Of a DNA stretch of 64,000 nucleotides, positions 38,401 to 51,500 are shown piece by piece. The notes below the pieces were generated by a model. The model saw only the letters and a list, made by a program, of their open reading frames with translations, did no database searches and was not told the origin of the DNA. Origin of the DNA: Moesziomyces globuligerus (Eukaryota > Basidiomycota > Ustilaginomycetes > Ustilaginales > Ustilaginaceae); contig JARVLF010000021.1 in the NCBI GenBank assembly GCA_030849465.1, forward strand, positions 1-64,000. Reading direction: 5' to 3'. The first letter of the stretch is position 1. Every line of letters begins with the position of its first letter. The position numbers were made by a program, and so were the translations under genes.

Positions 38401-41400
38401 CGCTTAGCAGTGGGGTGGATTGAACCCATGCGGCCCCACCCATGTCGGGCACGAGCCGGACCAAACGGAGCGAATCACAGCAGATTCCAAAGATCCCGAC
38501 ACCCTAACCTCGAGCTTCACCTGACGATGCACGGAGCCAAAGACGGAGAAGCCGAGCCCGAGCCCGAGAACACGAGAGCGCTTGCGTGAGACTGGGGGAA
38601 AAACAAAATAAATTAAAATGATGGTCGGATCAGAGCGCGGCTAAGTTGCAGATGCCAAGCTCGGCAGCAGCGCGCCGATTCCCAGATGTCGTTCCGATAG
38701 GCGCCCCTCCAATTTGAGTGCGAGTGCGCGGCCCTGTCGGTTGCGGTGTTTCAAATGGTCTCTGAAAATCTGGGCCCGGCTGCGCTGCACTCGACTCGCC
38801 CCTTTTCGCATGCTGCTGTACGTACAACATTCAGCGGCAGCGACGAGGACAACAACAAGCACGAGTACAATCAAGACGAGCATCCGATGGCCTCTATTCG
38901 ACGCAGAGGTCAGCCGAGACCCCCACCCAGCGTCCGCTTCGGTTCGTCCGGGTTTGCATGTGATGCGTCCGGTCCAGCTGATCCGGACGAGGCCCGCAGC
39001 GCTGCTGGATGCCTTGGCACCGCCGAGCCATGTGTGCCAATCAGATGACACTGGCTGGCGCTGACTGACGGCTCAATGCTAAGCCTGACCCGTCCGTACA
39101 GCAGCGATGGGCTGCAACGACAAACAGCGAGGTATGCGGTCGCCTCCAGAAGCTGATCGACGCAGCTAGCCCCACTCCTCCCTATCGAATGCACTGGCGT
39201 CCTGGATCAGTCCCACTCGGAGCGATGACCAGCGACGTCGCCCATGGACGGTGCGGAATGGATGCAGCCCACCGGACGAGCGATAGGGGCAGGCTGCGAC
39301 CGAGCCAGCAGGGGCATGGCAGGCAGGGGCATCCAAAGTGGGTTCAACTCCGCGTCATTCCAGCTGTAAGGCTGACTGAGAATCGCATTGGACGCGTTCC
39401 TGTGCCGTAGTGCGCGTTTCCAGACGAGGCCAAGTACGCGCGGGTGCGTGTTCTGGAATCCAAAGTTTGTCAGGCAGGTGCGGCACGAAGGGCGGGTGCC
39501 TTGCTGCGATCAGCTGAACATGCTTCCGGTCTTTGAAGCTTCGATGCGCGCGTGCCCTGCATCTTCCAACAGGTCCCACAACGCAGTCTGAATTTCGTCC
39601 CTTTTTTCCTCAGCAGAATCCAATCGGAGAAAAAGGGGGGTTCCGAATTTTGACTTTTCTGTAACAGCCTAGGGCAGCGGCGTACGAGACACACTGACTC
39701 GCTCTAGGCCTGGGTCCAACCGTCGCCATGGAGCTATGCACGCCAGCGCTTTGCTTTGCGCCTCAGAAAAGAGGGCACACAGCATCCTGAGATGGTCCTC
39801 GCGTCTTCCGAAGCGGATCCAATATCGGGAGGCGGCTCCGAGCATGCTCGTTACTTGGCTTGGCCGTGTATGCACCTGCGGCCGGGTCGGCTGGCTGCAG
39901 GTGCAAAGGTTGGAATGTCGAAGGGCGCGGACACGAGGACCTGCGAGGGTGTCAGTCTCCGTTCCGAAGGGACGCCACCATCCGTCGATTTCGCCTGCTG
40001 TCAAGCCAGGACGACCCGTTCCAGGGTCTAGACCGTGTCGCGCACTGCAACACGTCCTGCGACCGCGCTCCTCGTATCTCGGTCCCGTTCGGCACGCTCG
40101 AGGTCGGGCGACATCCGAACGCTGGGCATGCCGAGCCTCTTGCCGGCTGTCTCTCGCAGCTTCAACTCCACCTCACGCCACACAGCCTACCGCACAGTGC
40201 ATTTGGCCCAACTTTCTGCCGGCGCGAGGTGGTCGATCGCTGACTTGCACATACAAACGCCCACATGCAAGACCACAGCCGACGCGGCTGTGGATCGGCA
40301 TCCCCCTCAGCTTCGGCTGCATCCTCGCTCACTCCCTACTCAGGCGAGACCAGTGGGATTCAGGAGATGCGACCATGTCAGCATCGGAATTCCCACGCAC
40401 TTGACTCTTCTTTAAATGCGCGGGTCGAGAGTAGCAAGCGTGGTAGCCCAAGCGAGACAGCGGGTCAATGCTGACAACCGAAGCGAGCCAAGCATCTTAT
40501 CAAAGTTGCCGCACCGTTTCGACGCAACCGGGCTCTATCACGATAGGGCTTTGCCGAGATAATATCATGAGCCCAGAGTGGGATCGAGGACGCAAAAGCG
40601 AGACAGAGGACAGCACTGCACGGCAAGGCACCATGGTCTCCGGGCTTGAAGCATTCGAGCAGACTCGGCCACTGGCGTAGGCGTCAAGGATGCGTGCAGC
40701 GGAGCCGATTTGCTCACGGCCATGGTGCCCCATATCCAATCTCGGTTCCACGAAGTGCGCGGATGTCGATTGAATGTGAATCTTGTCTCGAACTGCCTGC
40801 ACGTGCTTGCCGACATGACCGAGGTCAAACAGGCTGAACGAGGATTCCACTACGGCGTCGTACTGCATCGAGCCTCAGGCGCCCTGGCCCTCTCGGTGCC
40901 GAGGTGGAGCTGCATGCCTCGTGTCCGGCCGACGATTCACGGAACGGAACGCGCCAGGCAGCGCGTCTCGCGTCGGTGAGTGCAGCTGCTAGGGATGCAT
41001 GGAGCACACTCAAAGTCCGCCGCCGCGTCTCATTTTAGAGCGTCAGAAGCAAAGGCCTGGTCAGGAGACCGTGGTGAGCATTGAAGCCCCGACTGTCGTA
41101 CGTCGTAGTTCCGGTGATTGCTCTGCCTTCGAGCGAGCACTCGCGTCCAGTGCGCTGGCTTTCACGCCGAAGCGGTGCAACTTTGGCGGAGCGAATTTTA
41201 CGCCAACGCCAGGTACGCGAAGGTGGGGGCTTGTCGGGCCATTTGGCACTCCGATCCTGGCCGAGACCGAAAGGCCAACACTGTTGTACTGTGCTACAGT
41301 ATGACATTGCATGCAGCATGTAAGCTTGGAACGCTGCAAACTGATATGGTCGGCAACATAGGAGGTTGAGAAGCCATTCCGGGTGCGAGAGGCTGGGGCG

Positions 41401-44400
41401 GAATCCTTGTCCGCGTCGTCTGATGCAAGGTGTTGCGCTTGAAGCTGGGTTGGCAGGAATGCGCACGGGGCGAGAGCCAGCTTGGCGGCGTGCACAGGCG
41501 TGCACAGGCGTGCTGCGCTGTCGGAAGCGAGTGGGCCGAGGCGTGACGATCGTCGGTGCGAAGAGTGCGGGGATGGGATGACGATCGCCTTTGGGCACGA
41601 GGGCACAATTGAGTCGACGCGAGGCTCGGCGTGCCGCCAACCGACACGTTCGGCAACGGCGTTGGCCAGCCCGATTCTCCGCCTGCAGCCCTGTGCGAGA
41701 CCAAGCGAGGCCATCTCGAGCTCAGCTGCCCCTGTTCCCACGCAACCGACATACAACGCTGATCCATGCCACTCACGCACTGCCTTCGAGGGGAGTGCCA
41801 CGCCATGCCATGCTGTACCATCATCCCATGATTTAGTTGTGTCGTATGCGAGCGGGCGCGTGCCTAACAGAGCCCAGCTGATCCGCTCGGCTGAGTCGGG
41901 CATGGTTTCGGAATGGTCGCGACGCCTACCTATCGCCGGTCTTAAGGCAACTTTACATTGATCTCTGCTTCCAAGAGAGATCGAACGAGACAAATCCTTT
42001 GCATACACCTCTACTCGTGACGCGCAAGACGAGTACGGTAGATCGGCCAGACGTGTCCAGGCTCGAGCCGACACCATTGGCTGGGCTTGGGCTGTGACGC
42101 TTGCTTGATTGTGACTATCAGTGTCGGGTGAGAGCCCGGGTGTCATCCGGGGTCTGGCCCTAATCTCGAGTTTCCAACGGGATGGTGAAATGCACACATG
42201 CCCGTGCGGCATCCGGGCTCGCCACTCGCAGCCGGAGTTGCAATTCACGCTGCATCGTCCCCAACAGGCACTGGCTCCTTTTTTTCTTCTTCTTCTTCCC
42301 TCTTGCTTCCCAAATCATTCGATTGAGCCCCTTCACCTAGTCGACATGGTTAACACAAATCCAAGCTCACTTCCTGGATCGAATCGCAAAGCACCCTGGT
42401 CGTGTCCTGCATCGGCCCAAGGTGTGCTTTGGCGCCCTTGATCGAGTGTCGAACCATCCGAGCCCATCCTTCGTCCCTCCGCTCGTGCCTAGCAAGACGA
42501 GGAGATCGCAAGACAATGGTAGACGCTGACCAGATGCGGGCGTCTTGATACCCATGTCGCAATTTGCTGTGCCCTTTGCCATCAATGCATGCACTCGGGC
42601 TGCGCTGTGGTGGTGAGGCGCATTGCGGCCAAAGGTTCCGGCCCGGGCGAACTTGCCACCCCACCGGGTAAACTTTGCATCACGTCAACCATCTTCAGCT
42701 CCATACGCCGCTGGCAATGTGAATGGGCAATGCTCTTGCGTGTACCAGAATCCATCAGCTGAATTATTCGTTCCCTCATCTACTCGGAGACGCATACAAA
42801 AGTGTGTCTCCAGCACGGTCTTGCACCTGTGAAAGGCAGTGTGAAGCAAGATGCTCCAAAGATGTCAGGTAGGATTTACCGGGCCTACCGGCAACTTCTG
42901 CCAGCAGTGGGATGATGTGCCACCGCGCCGCGGCTCAAGCTGGAATGTTTCTAGTCTCGACTTGCCATGGCTTAGTGTTTCCATCAGTCTGGGTCACCAG
43001 AGTGGGGGAGGCAGCTGCGCGCGGGCCCGGTTCGAGTACAACACGCGTTCGGGGATCTTGATGCTGCATGCGCCTCGGTTCGGCCTCCACGGACGAGGGG
43101 GAGGCTAAGCGGGCGGCAACGGCGACGACGCGGCAAGGCAGCGGAGCCGAACTTGAGATGTGCGCGGACTGTCACATGCTTCGGGAGCATTCAAGCTCAG
43201 CTCGAAATCTTGGAGACCTCAATGTCGGAACGGATATAGCGGTATGCTCTGGACGTGCTAAGAATTCGCCGCAATAGGGCTGGTAGCCTCGCCGCAATAT
43301 CAATCACGCAATCAGCCAGGTTGGTCTAGCTCACGTAGCTTTTCACCGTGCTCCTGATGCTGGGTGCACGACCAAAATTTCTGTCCAATGCTTCACGCAA
43401 GACGAGAGGCTGGGACGCCTCCGATTGTTGGACAATCCCTATAAGGCGGTAAAGTGGAAGCGCAAGCTCAAACAGTCGCCCTGATGCAGAATCATTGTGG
43501 GCCCTCTGCTAAGCTCGTTCGCCGACTCAGCGTGGGGGACGGGGTCGCAGGCGGAAGCGACAGCTTCTACCGTAACCGCTATTCAAGGTGGGCGAGCTGA
43601 GACTAACAGCGGCGAACATAGAGGACTCGTTTGTTGGACTCGTCTTCGGAAAGCGGAACGGCACGGCAAATGTCTTGGCAAAAGCGTCATGGACGTCGCG
43701 TGTAGCCGAAAGTCTTGTAAGCGCCGGCGCCGCGATCACATGGGCACAGCTGAGGACCAACGCGTAAGACGACAATGCATGCGAACGTCCTCATCCAAGT
43801 CAAGACCGAACCTACCTGCGGCTTTGGAAGTTGGGTCGTGCATAGGCGCTAGTATGCCGATCGTTTTGGGACCGTGTCTGGTCTGGCGTGGGCGAACAGA
43901 ATTTGAACAAGAACCTCTGCTTGTGGCACGAAATCCTTTGGCAGGTGTGTTCGGCCTGTCCTGCCTTCTGGGTCTCGATCAAGCTCTCGGCGAATGACAC
44001 GAGAAAATTCCGCAGGACAATGCTGTATGGATGCGAAGCCTAAAGTCTGCACGCGAAGGCACGAGCCCAATCTCTGGGAACGGCCAGCGTCAGAAGGTCT
44101 TTCCGACGGGATGGATGCCCTTCCGAAACATTCGGGCGAGCGGCGAGTTGCAACGTCACGAGAGTCTGCGCCTCAGAAGCTGCCAAGATGCATGATCCTC
44201 TTCCGCAACACCGCTGTATCAAGACTTCGTCATTGCACCGGGGACCCTGTACTGAACAATGCCCTCGATACCATCTGTCACCGCGCCTGTCACCCCGCTG
44301 GCTAGGCTGCAGATCTCCGAGGCCATTTTTGTGAGGACCCAGGCGCGAGGCCGCTTTTCTGGCACCGGTGATTTCGACCACCGCCGCCCATCCCGCTACT

Positions 44401-45518
44401 GGCCGAAGACTTCTTCCAGCGAAAACCGTTTCGATGGCGCGGGCTGATGCATGATCTATCGTAGCTTGCCATGAGCCAGCAGTTCTTGCCCTCACCTCCC
44501 AGCTCCTGAACCGCTTCTTTCTAGTCAAGGCAAGCTCGGACGACAGTGTGACAACCCTATTCGAGCCGTGGTTGAGCTCGATCATTGCGAACCGCTAGAG
44601 GCCCAAGCCTGGCTGGAGATAGACACAATGTTGGGCTTAATAGCAAGCCGCGATTTCCACACCGGGTTCCCCTCGAGCGTGGCTTGCTTGTGCGTTGCGT
44701 CGAACAAGCGGCATTGAGTGTGGCAACATGGAAGCGCTTTGCCGGCAACAAGCGCACGCCTAGCAGAGCTGTGCAGTCGTGCGGCGTTCTGGCTTCTGCG
44801 GAAGCTCGGCGCGAGACAGCTTTAGCGGAGGCTGACCTGGTCACGGTGTCCGAGTCGGAGGTGGCACATTTGCCCGACATGCAGCCGATGCACCCGAGGA
44901 TCAGCTGCACAGCAGCCAATCAATCCCTACAGGCTGCATCTTGTAGCTCAACCGGTCAATTGTCGAGCGGGTTGCACGCTTGTGACTCATTTTGATTCGC
45001 GCGCGCCAGTGGATCGGCAGCTCGGCGCCGTGCGGCGGCAAAACTGGCCGAGCGTATTTTTGCCCGACGCTGGCCGGTGTCGAGCTCCCGCTTGGATCGA
45101 CAGAGAAGCACCTTCCATGCTATGCAGACCTGTCACAGCTACTCACGCTACTCGAGCGAGTGTGCGGAGCACGATTCGCCCTTTCCAAAAAGTGGTGCCC
45201 TGCAATTAAGACCCAAGCAGACTCTTGATCAACAATGACACCAAACTAAGCGCCAAGCTAAGCCGCAGCTTCCGGCCGGAAACGGACATGCGCTCAGGAA
45301 TTCCGGTCGGAACGGCTCGCGCCAGCACTCAACTCAAGCATCGCCTCGTCCCGATCCGACCCGCCTCTTCCAGATCAGCAACCTCACGACGTTGCGAAAC
45401 ATCACTTTGACAACTCTGCGATTCAGTCATATGCCAAGTGTATCTGGAAAATCGGTTTCTTCATTTTACAGTGTGGGTCGTGACCGATGAGGACGGGTGC
45501 TTGGCCGTCTTCGACAGC
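38401..45518. other. Gene-free interval between the C2H2 factor region and MDN1
   Basis: 7.1 kb with no domain-bearing frame on either strand. The longest frame (42248-41061, -, 395 codons) has a Cys/Trp/His/Arg-rich composition unlike the neighbouring genes and no recognisable motif. No tRNA, retroelement or long tandem repeat is seen. A short poly-T/CTT tract lies at ~42272-42300. What it does is not evident. Confidence 0.4.
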
Positions 45519-48500
45519 TTAGGATTCTGTCTCACGGATCTTCTCGACCCACTGTCGCAGCGTGGCCGAGAGTACCTCAGGAAGAGCTTCCACTTCGCGG
45601 ACCACCACGTAGTAGTCGAAGGGGAACGTATCCATGTAGCTCTCCATCTTGAGCTGGAGGCGCCCGTTGGCGTCGGTGTAGTAAGAGGCGTTTGTCATGT
45701 CGAGGATCGAGCTTCTTGCTGGCTGCTGCGCCCCTTTAGCTGGACGCGCTCCTGGTCCCCCGGGTGTCGAGGCTCCGCTCGGCGTTGGCGCGGGCTGCAG
45801 CGAGTCGATGACGACAAAGACGAGCATGACGCGCTGCTCCGCGGCTCGGCGCAGCAGCGAACGCAGCTTGTCGTGATCCTGACAGATACCATCCGAGATG
45901 ATGATCTCGAGCTGCCACAAGTCGCCGCCCTGCGAGGCGGACGAGGAAGACCTTCCGGCGCGCGCCTCTGCGAGCTTCTCGAGCGAACGCTCCACGAGTT
46001 GCAGCACGTTGGTCTTCTTTTGCTGGAAGCCCAGGCGATCGATCACGTGTGCGCCGTTCTGATCGTTGAAGCTGCCCTTGCCAAAGTCGTGCAGGCTGTC
46101 GACGCCTTCGCCGAAGCGGCAGATCGAAACGTCGCCCACCTCCAGGCGGGAAAGCGCCCCAGTCACCAAAGCGAGCGTCTGGTAGGCCAGATGGGCTGAG
46201 CGCGATTCGGACATGCTGCGACTGTCGTCGATCGCCAGCAGCACCTGATACTCGCGCGACGACGGCTTGGTGCGTCGCAGCCAGATCTTGTCCTTGGCAA
46301 AGTCGGAGGCGATGAACGGCACAATCTTGCGCATGTTGAGTCGCTTGCCAGTGCGGAAGTCGCCGTTGAGCCGCGTTGCCAGCGTCGGGGCTAGGATGAG
46401 CCGCAGCTGCTCGCACAAGGAAAAGGCGAGATCCGCAGTGAGCGAGGCGTATGACCGCCACAGGTCTCCAGCTCTCGCAAGTCTCTCCTCGCTCGAAGCG
46501 ACGGTGCGGAACGCCTCGAGCTGACGCTGCACCTCTTCGTCGGCCTCCTCGCGCACATCGTCTGGGAGCGGTGTCATGGCCTCGTCGTCCTCTTGCTCCT
46601 TCTTGATCTGTACATCATCGTCCCGATTCGCCTCGCCGTCTCGGTCGAGCATCGCCTCTTGCTCTGCCGCCATGGCGGAGGCGGCCGGCTTCAGGTCCGA
46701 GGGCATGAATGCCTTCTGCTGGCCGTCGTCCGCGCTCTTTCGGTCCTCCTTCTCCGGCTGATCGGGCAGAGGCTGCGGGCCCTCAGGCTGGGACTCTTCC
46801 TGTTCGTCGACATCGCCACCGCGAGGCTTGGTGCCCAGCGACTCGTCCACCTCTTCGATGCCAAGGTCTCCGAGTTTGCGCACATCGTCCTGCTTTTGCG
46901 CGGAACCAAGCGCCTGCAGCTCGGCGTCTTCGTCGTTGGCGATGTGCTCGACGTCCGCTGTCTCGGGCAGGCCTTCGCCGTCGGGCTTGGCCTCTTCGCC
47001 AGACTCCTGCTCGGTCTCTTCGCCGCTTGCATTCTGGATTTCCTGCATCCTGCGGCGGAACTCCTCCAGAGCATCACCCATGCGACGGAGCGGATTCGGA
47101 TCCGCCTCGGCCACACCGTCCTGTTCAGCCTCGCCGGATGCTTCCTTCCTTTCGGCCTTTGCTGCTGAGGCTCCGCGCTCGCCCGTCGAGGGCGGCTGAG
47201 CGGCTTGCTCTTGGGGAGCCGCATCGGCCGAATCATCCGGATCCATGCCCTGTTCCGCCTGCGACTGATTCTGGCGCGCATCGACGCGCCTACCCTGCGT
47301 AGATCGCGAAGATTGCTGCTGGGTGGCCGACTCGTCCTGGCCGCCGTTGTCCGCGCCCTGATCCACGGCGTCGATGTCGAAAGGATCCAGGTCGTCGCGC
47401 TGAGTGCCGGCAGGCTGCTCGTTTGCGCGACGACCTTGCTCGGGCAAGACGTCATCGCCATCGTCCTCGCCGTCCTCGTCCATAGCGTCTTCGCCTTCGT
47501 CTTTGTCGACCTTCGCATCTTGGTCGGATGGCTGCTCGGTCACTTCGGCATCGTCGTCGGCCGCTTCGTCATCCATCTTCTCGTCTTGCGTCTTATTATC
47601 GATGAGATCGTCCATGGCACTGTCCTCGACCTTCTCGTCTTGATGATCCTCCGGCATGTCTTGCATGTCGCTGAGACCATCGAGGCCGTCATCATCGTCA
47701 TCGCCTTCGCCATCGCTCTGCGCATCGAGACCGTCCATATTGAGGTCTTCGTCAAGATCCAGGTTCTCGGTCTGTTCGGCCTCTTGATCGAGCTGGCGAC
47801 CACCACCTTCGCCCTGAGCTTCCGCTTCCTCGTCCTGTTCTTCCATGCCATCAGCATCGTCGCCATCGCGATCCTCGGCGTCGGCCGAGTCGTCGTCGTT
47901 GGGAGCGTCAGGCTTGTCACTATCGGCCGGGTCTTGTTCCTGACCGGCTTCCTCCTCCTGCGCCTGCTCTTCTCTTGACTTCTCTGCTGGTTGCTCTTGC
48001 CTCTCTTTGTCATCAGCAGCAGCGGCCGAGTTATCAGCCTTGGGAGCGGAGTCATCCTGGTCGCCATCTGCGGAGTCGTCGCCGAGATCCTTGTTGGTCT
48101 TGTCCTGTGGCGCATCGCTTTTGCTCTCGTCATCGTCATCAGCGCCATCCCAGACTTTCTCGTCGACGGCATTGGGGTCCAGCGGGTCGACGTCGCCGAC
48201 CGCATCCTCGGGCTCTTGCTCTTCCGCATCGTCGCCGTCTTGATTGCTGGCCGCGTCGTCGTCTTCGTCGGCGCTGATGTCTTCGAGTTCACCGCCGAAG
48301 TCTTGATCCGCTTCTTTGGCATTCTTCTCGCGCTCGGTCTTGTCGCCCTCATCGCCCGCTTCAGCTGGATCGTCCTTCTGGAGCTCTTCGATCTCCTCGT
48401 CGTCTTCCATCTGATCGGTGATGTCTTTGGCACCGCTTCCGTCCCCGAGACCAGTGCCTCCCTCCAGCTGCTCACCCTCCTCGCCTTCGCCGTCATCGTT

Positions 48501-51500
48501 CTGCTGCTCCTCAGGAGGCTTGCAGAAGCCTTTGCTGGCGAGCGCCGTCATGAGGTGGCAGAGCACATGATCGAGCTTGAGGAGACTGGTCGAGAAGTGC
48601 GCAGAAGCCAGCAAGTGGGTCCGGAGCAGTCCCGAAAATTCGTCCAGGAAGGGATAGACAGATGCGAGCTGCACTTGAACCGCTACCTCGGATACGGGAT
48701 CCCGAGACAGCTGTTGTGCCATCTCGAAAAGCTTCTGCACTTCCGAGAGGATGGATGAGGATCGCAGCATTGCCTGCTGCGCCTGGATCTCTTGCAGCTC
48801 GGCGGTGATGATCTTATCGGACAGACCATCTGGATGCCCATTGACACCGTCTGGGCTGGAGGCCGAGGCCGAGCTGACCCGCCGAACGTCTTGGGCGATC
48901 TGCAGTACCGCCGAGATGAGCTTGTTGGACTGCTGAACGAGTTCTTGCGTTTGAGTAGCATTGTTGAGCGGTGCCTCTGTCGCTGCCACGCAGTCCCGGA
49001 ACAAGCCAGAATTGGCCGCCGTCCACGTCCAGACGGGATGCAGAAGCGACTCCAAAGCAGGCAGGGACTCCGCGTGATCGCGCAAGCCCTGCTCGACCGA
49101 CTTGGCGAGCGCGGCGCTGGCCTCGAGGCACGAGCGCTCTTCCTGCGTAAGGAAAAACAGCCCATCCGGGCGCTCGGGACGTGTCGACTGCATGATCTTC
49201 TCTATCAGCGCGGAATGCTTCGCGAGCTCGGTGGACCAGACGGGCAGGCGACCGACCAGCGCATCGCTTGCCGCTGCAGGGAATCCCGTGGAGGCGAGGA
49301 ACTTTGGAACCTGCGCCCCAATTTCATCCAAAGCGGCTGCGAGGCGTGCGAGGAAGTCGATCAGCGCGCGGAATGGCGTCGGCGTCGACACTCGCGTTAC
49401 TGTGCCTAGTTCTGCTGACTGCAGAACGTGCATCCGACCCGTGAGGCCTTCCAGCGAGGACAGAACTCGAAGCTCCGAATGCATGCGGTCCCTCTCCTGG
49501 AGAACCAGAGAGGTGACGTGCTCGATGTAGTTGACGCCACGCTGAAGCTCTGCCGTCGACAAGTCTGCGCTGTGACCGTTGAGAGAGTCGCGGACTTTCG
49601 GAAGTGCAGCGAGCAGGCGGAAGAAGAGTTTCTCCAGCGTGGAAAAGGGCTCTTCGGAGAGCGACTCGGGACAAGCGGCGAGAATCACCGGGCGCGTGTA
49701 GATGTGCATCACGCTCTGGTTCATCGCGACCATATCAGTTTTGAGGAAGGAGCTGAGGCCGATGCGACGCAGCTCCTTGAGGAGATCAGACCACGCCTTG
49801 CGCTTGCGAGCAGTCAGGTTCTTGATCGCCTTCTCGTTGTCCTCCTTCGCAAATGCGGGCGTCAGCTTGGCGAGCTGTTGTTGGCGATCGACGATCTCAT
49901 CTGCCAGCTCGGCAACGCCGTTGCCAGTCGAGGTGCAAGCGAGCAGCGCGGGTCGGAGACGGTCGCCGCCCATTTTCCGCAAGACCATCAGAGTCTTGGA
50001 CAAGTTGCGGATGTGTTCCGGAGCCGATTCGTCGAGGCTGGCGAGCGACACTGCGTTCACCCAAGCTTCGCTGGCTTTACTGTCAGCCCCAAACGCAGCT
50101 TGTTGTCGGATCATGTCGAGCGACACTGGCGGAATTTCCTTGCGCGTGAGCGCATCGAGATGAGCTGCAAGCATGGGGTCGACGGGTTGGCGTAGGATGT
50201 CCCGGAACTTGCGCAGCGTCTTGTGCAGCTGTCGATGGGACTTCTGCGCCGACTGCTTGAGCGCATGAACATTGATATCCTTCCAGCTTGCGAGCTTGAT
50301 GAAGCCCAGGATGTCCTTCTCAAGGACCGCCCGCTGACTCTGAAGAGCGTTCGAGATGCGCTCGTCGAATTGGCGGAAGAAGGTTGTGACGTTGTCCAGG
50401 ATGATACCGACTTCCTTAAGACCACGGCTCTCCTTGGGCGGAGCAAGTCGCACCAGCCGTTCGACGAAACGCGCGAACGACTCGAGCAGCGAGAGACGTC
50501 CCTCAAACTGACCAAGAGGGCTCGATCGGACGAACTGATCCACGGCGTCGATCAGCTGCTCGACATGGCCCTTGAATGCCTCTTGCCCGTCCGAAGAAGC
50601 CGCACGAGTGCCACGAATGACGATCTCGTAGACACGGAACCACCAGCCACCGAGCTCCTCCTGGAACGTGCGAGCCTGTGTGTTGAGCAGCTCAGCCCAG
50701 CAGGACAGCTCGAGCCGTCTCCACTCAATGATTTGAGCCGAGATTCGCTCTCGATTAGCTTGGATCGACGTCTCCTGGCTCGCGAAGCCTTCCCAATCCT
50801 CCGTGTGGGTGAGCAGCTGCTCAAGAGCGCTCAGCATCTTGGCAACCGGACTTGCCGCGTCGAGACGGAGTACAGCGTCGCATCGGTCGCGAATGTGCTG
50901 CAAGACCATTTGCTCTGGCCAGTCTTGGATCAGCGCATCCAGCCGGGAGCGCAATTCCTCGACGATTGTGGTGGCCTTGCGAGTTTCGGAGGAGCGGGCG
51001 TCGAGGTAGAAGTTGAAGTGACGGGCTGTCCGGTTCGAAGCGAGGTGTTCCTCAATGGCGGCGGAAAGGCCGAAGGCAGCGCCGATCTGATCGATCTGCT
51101 CCGACCAATCGTGATGGTGCTTGCGCAAAAGTTTGGTCACGAGCATGTCACGCTCTCGGTGATAGAGATCAGATCGAGGTTCGCGTTGCACTGGCCCGAA
51201 GATGGACATGTGCGCGTCCAGGACGGCCATGAAGCGCTGCGGAGGCAGCAGCAGACCAGCAGACTGAGCCTTCTCTTCCCTGTGTGCAGTGCCGTGAGGC
51301 TGGGGTGCGTCCAAAACGTCGTCGCCGTAATCTGGGAAGAGAGCACGGAACTCTTTCTCTTCAGCATCGGCGTCCAGCTCGATCGACTCCTCAACCTTGC
51401 GAGATTTGTAGAGGCTGGCAGCCTCTTCCTCCTCGCGCTTGGCTCTCTCCCTGTCCAATGCCCACAGCTGGAACAGCCGCTCGTACGTGCGACTTATGCT

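Noticed and set aside
38409..38440. tRNA T-arm-like sequence (GGTTCAATCC on the minus strand) within a GTGGGG...CCCCAC hairpin
   Set aside because: No D arm, anticodon arm or full acceptor can be built around it; at most a tRNA-derived fragment or chance.
47205..48758. Two long hydrophobic frames (257 and 255 codons) on the plus strand, resembling membrane proteins
   Set aside because: They are the antisense of the Asp/Glu-rich segment of MDN1: GAC/GAG/GAT codons read backwards give Val/Leu/Ile, producing false membrane segments.
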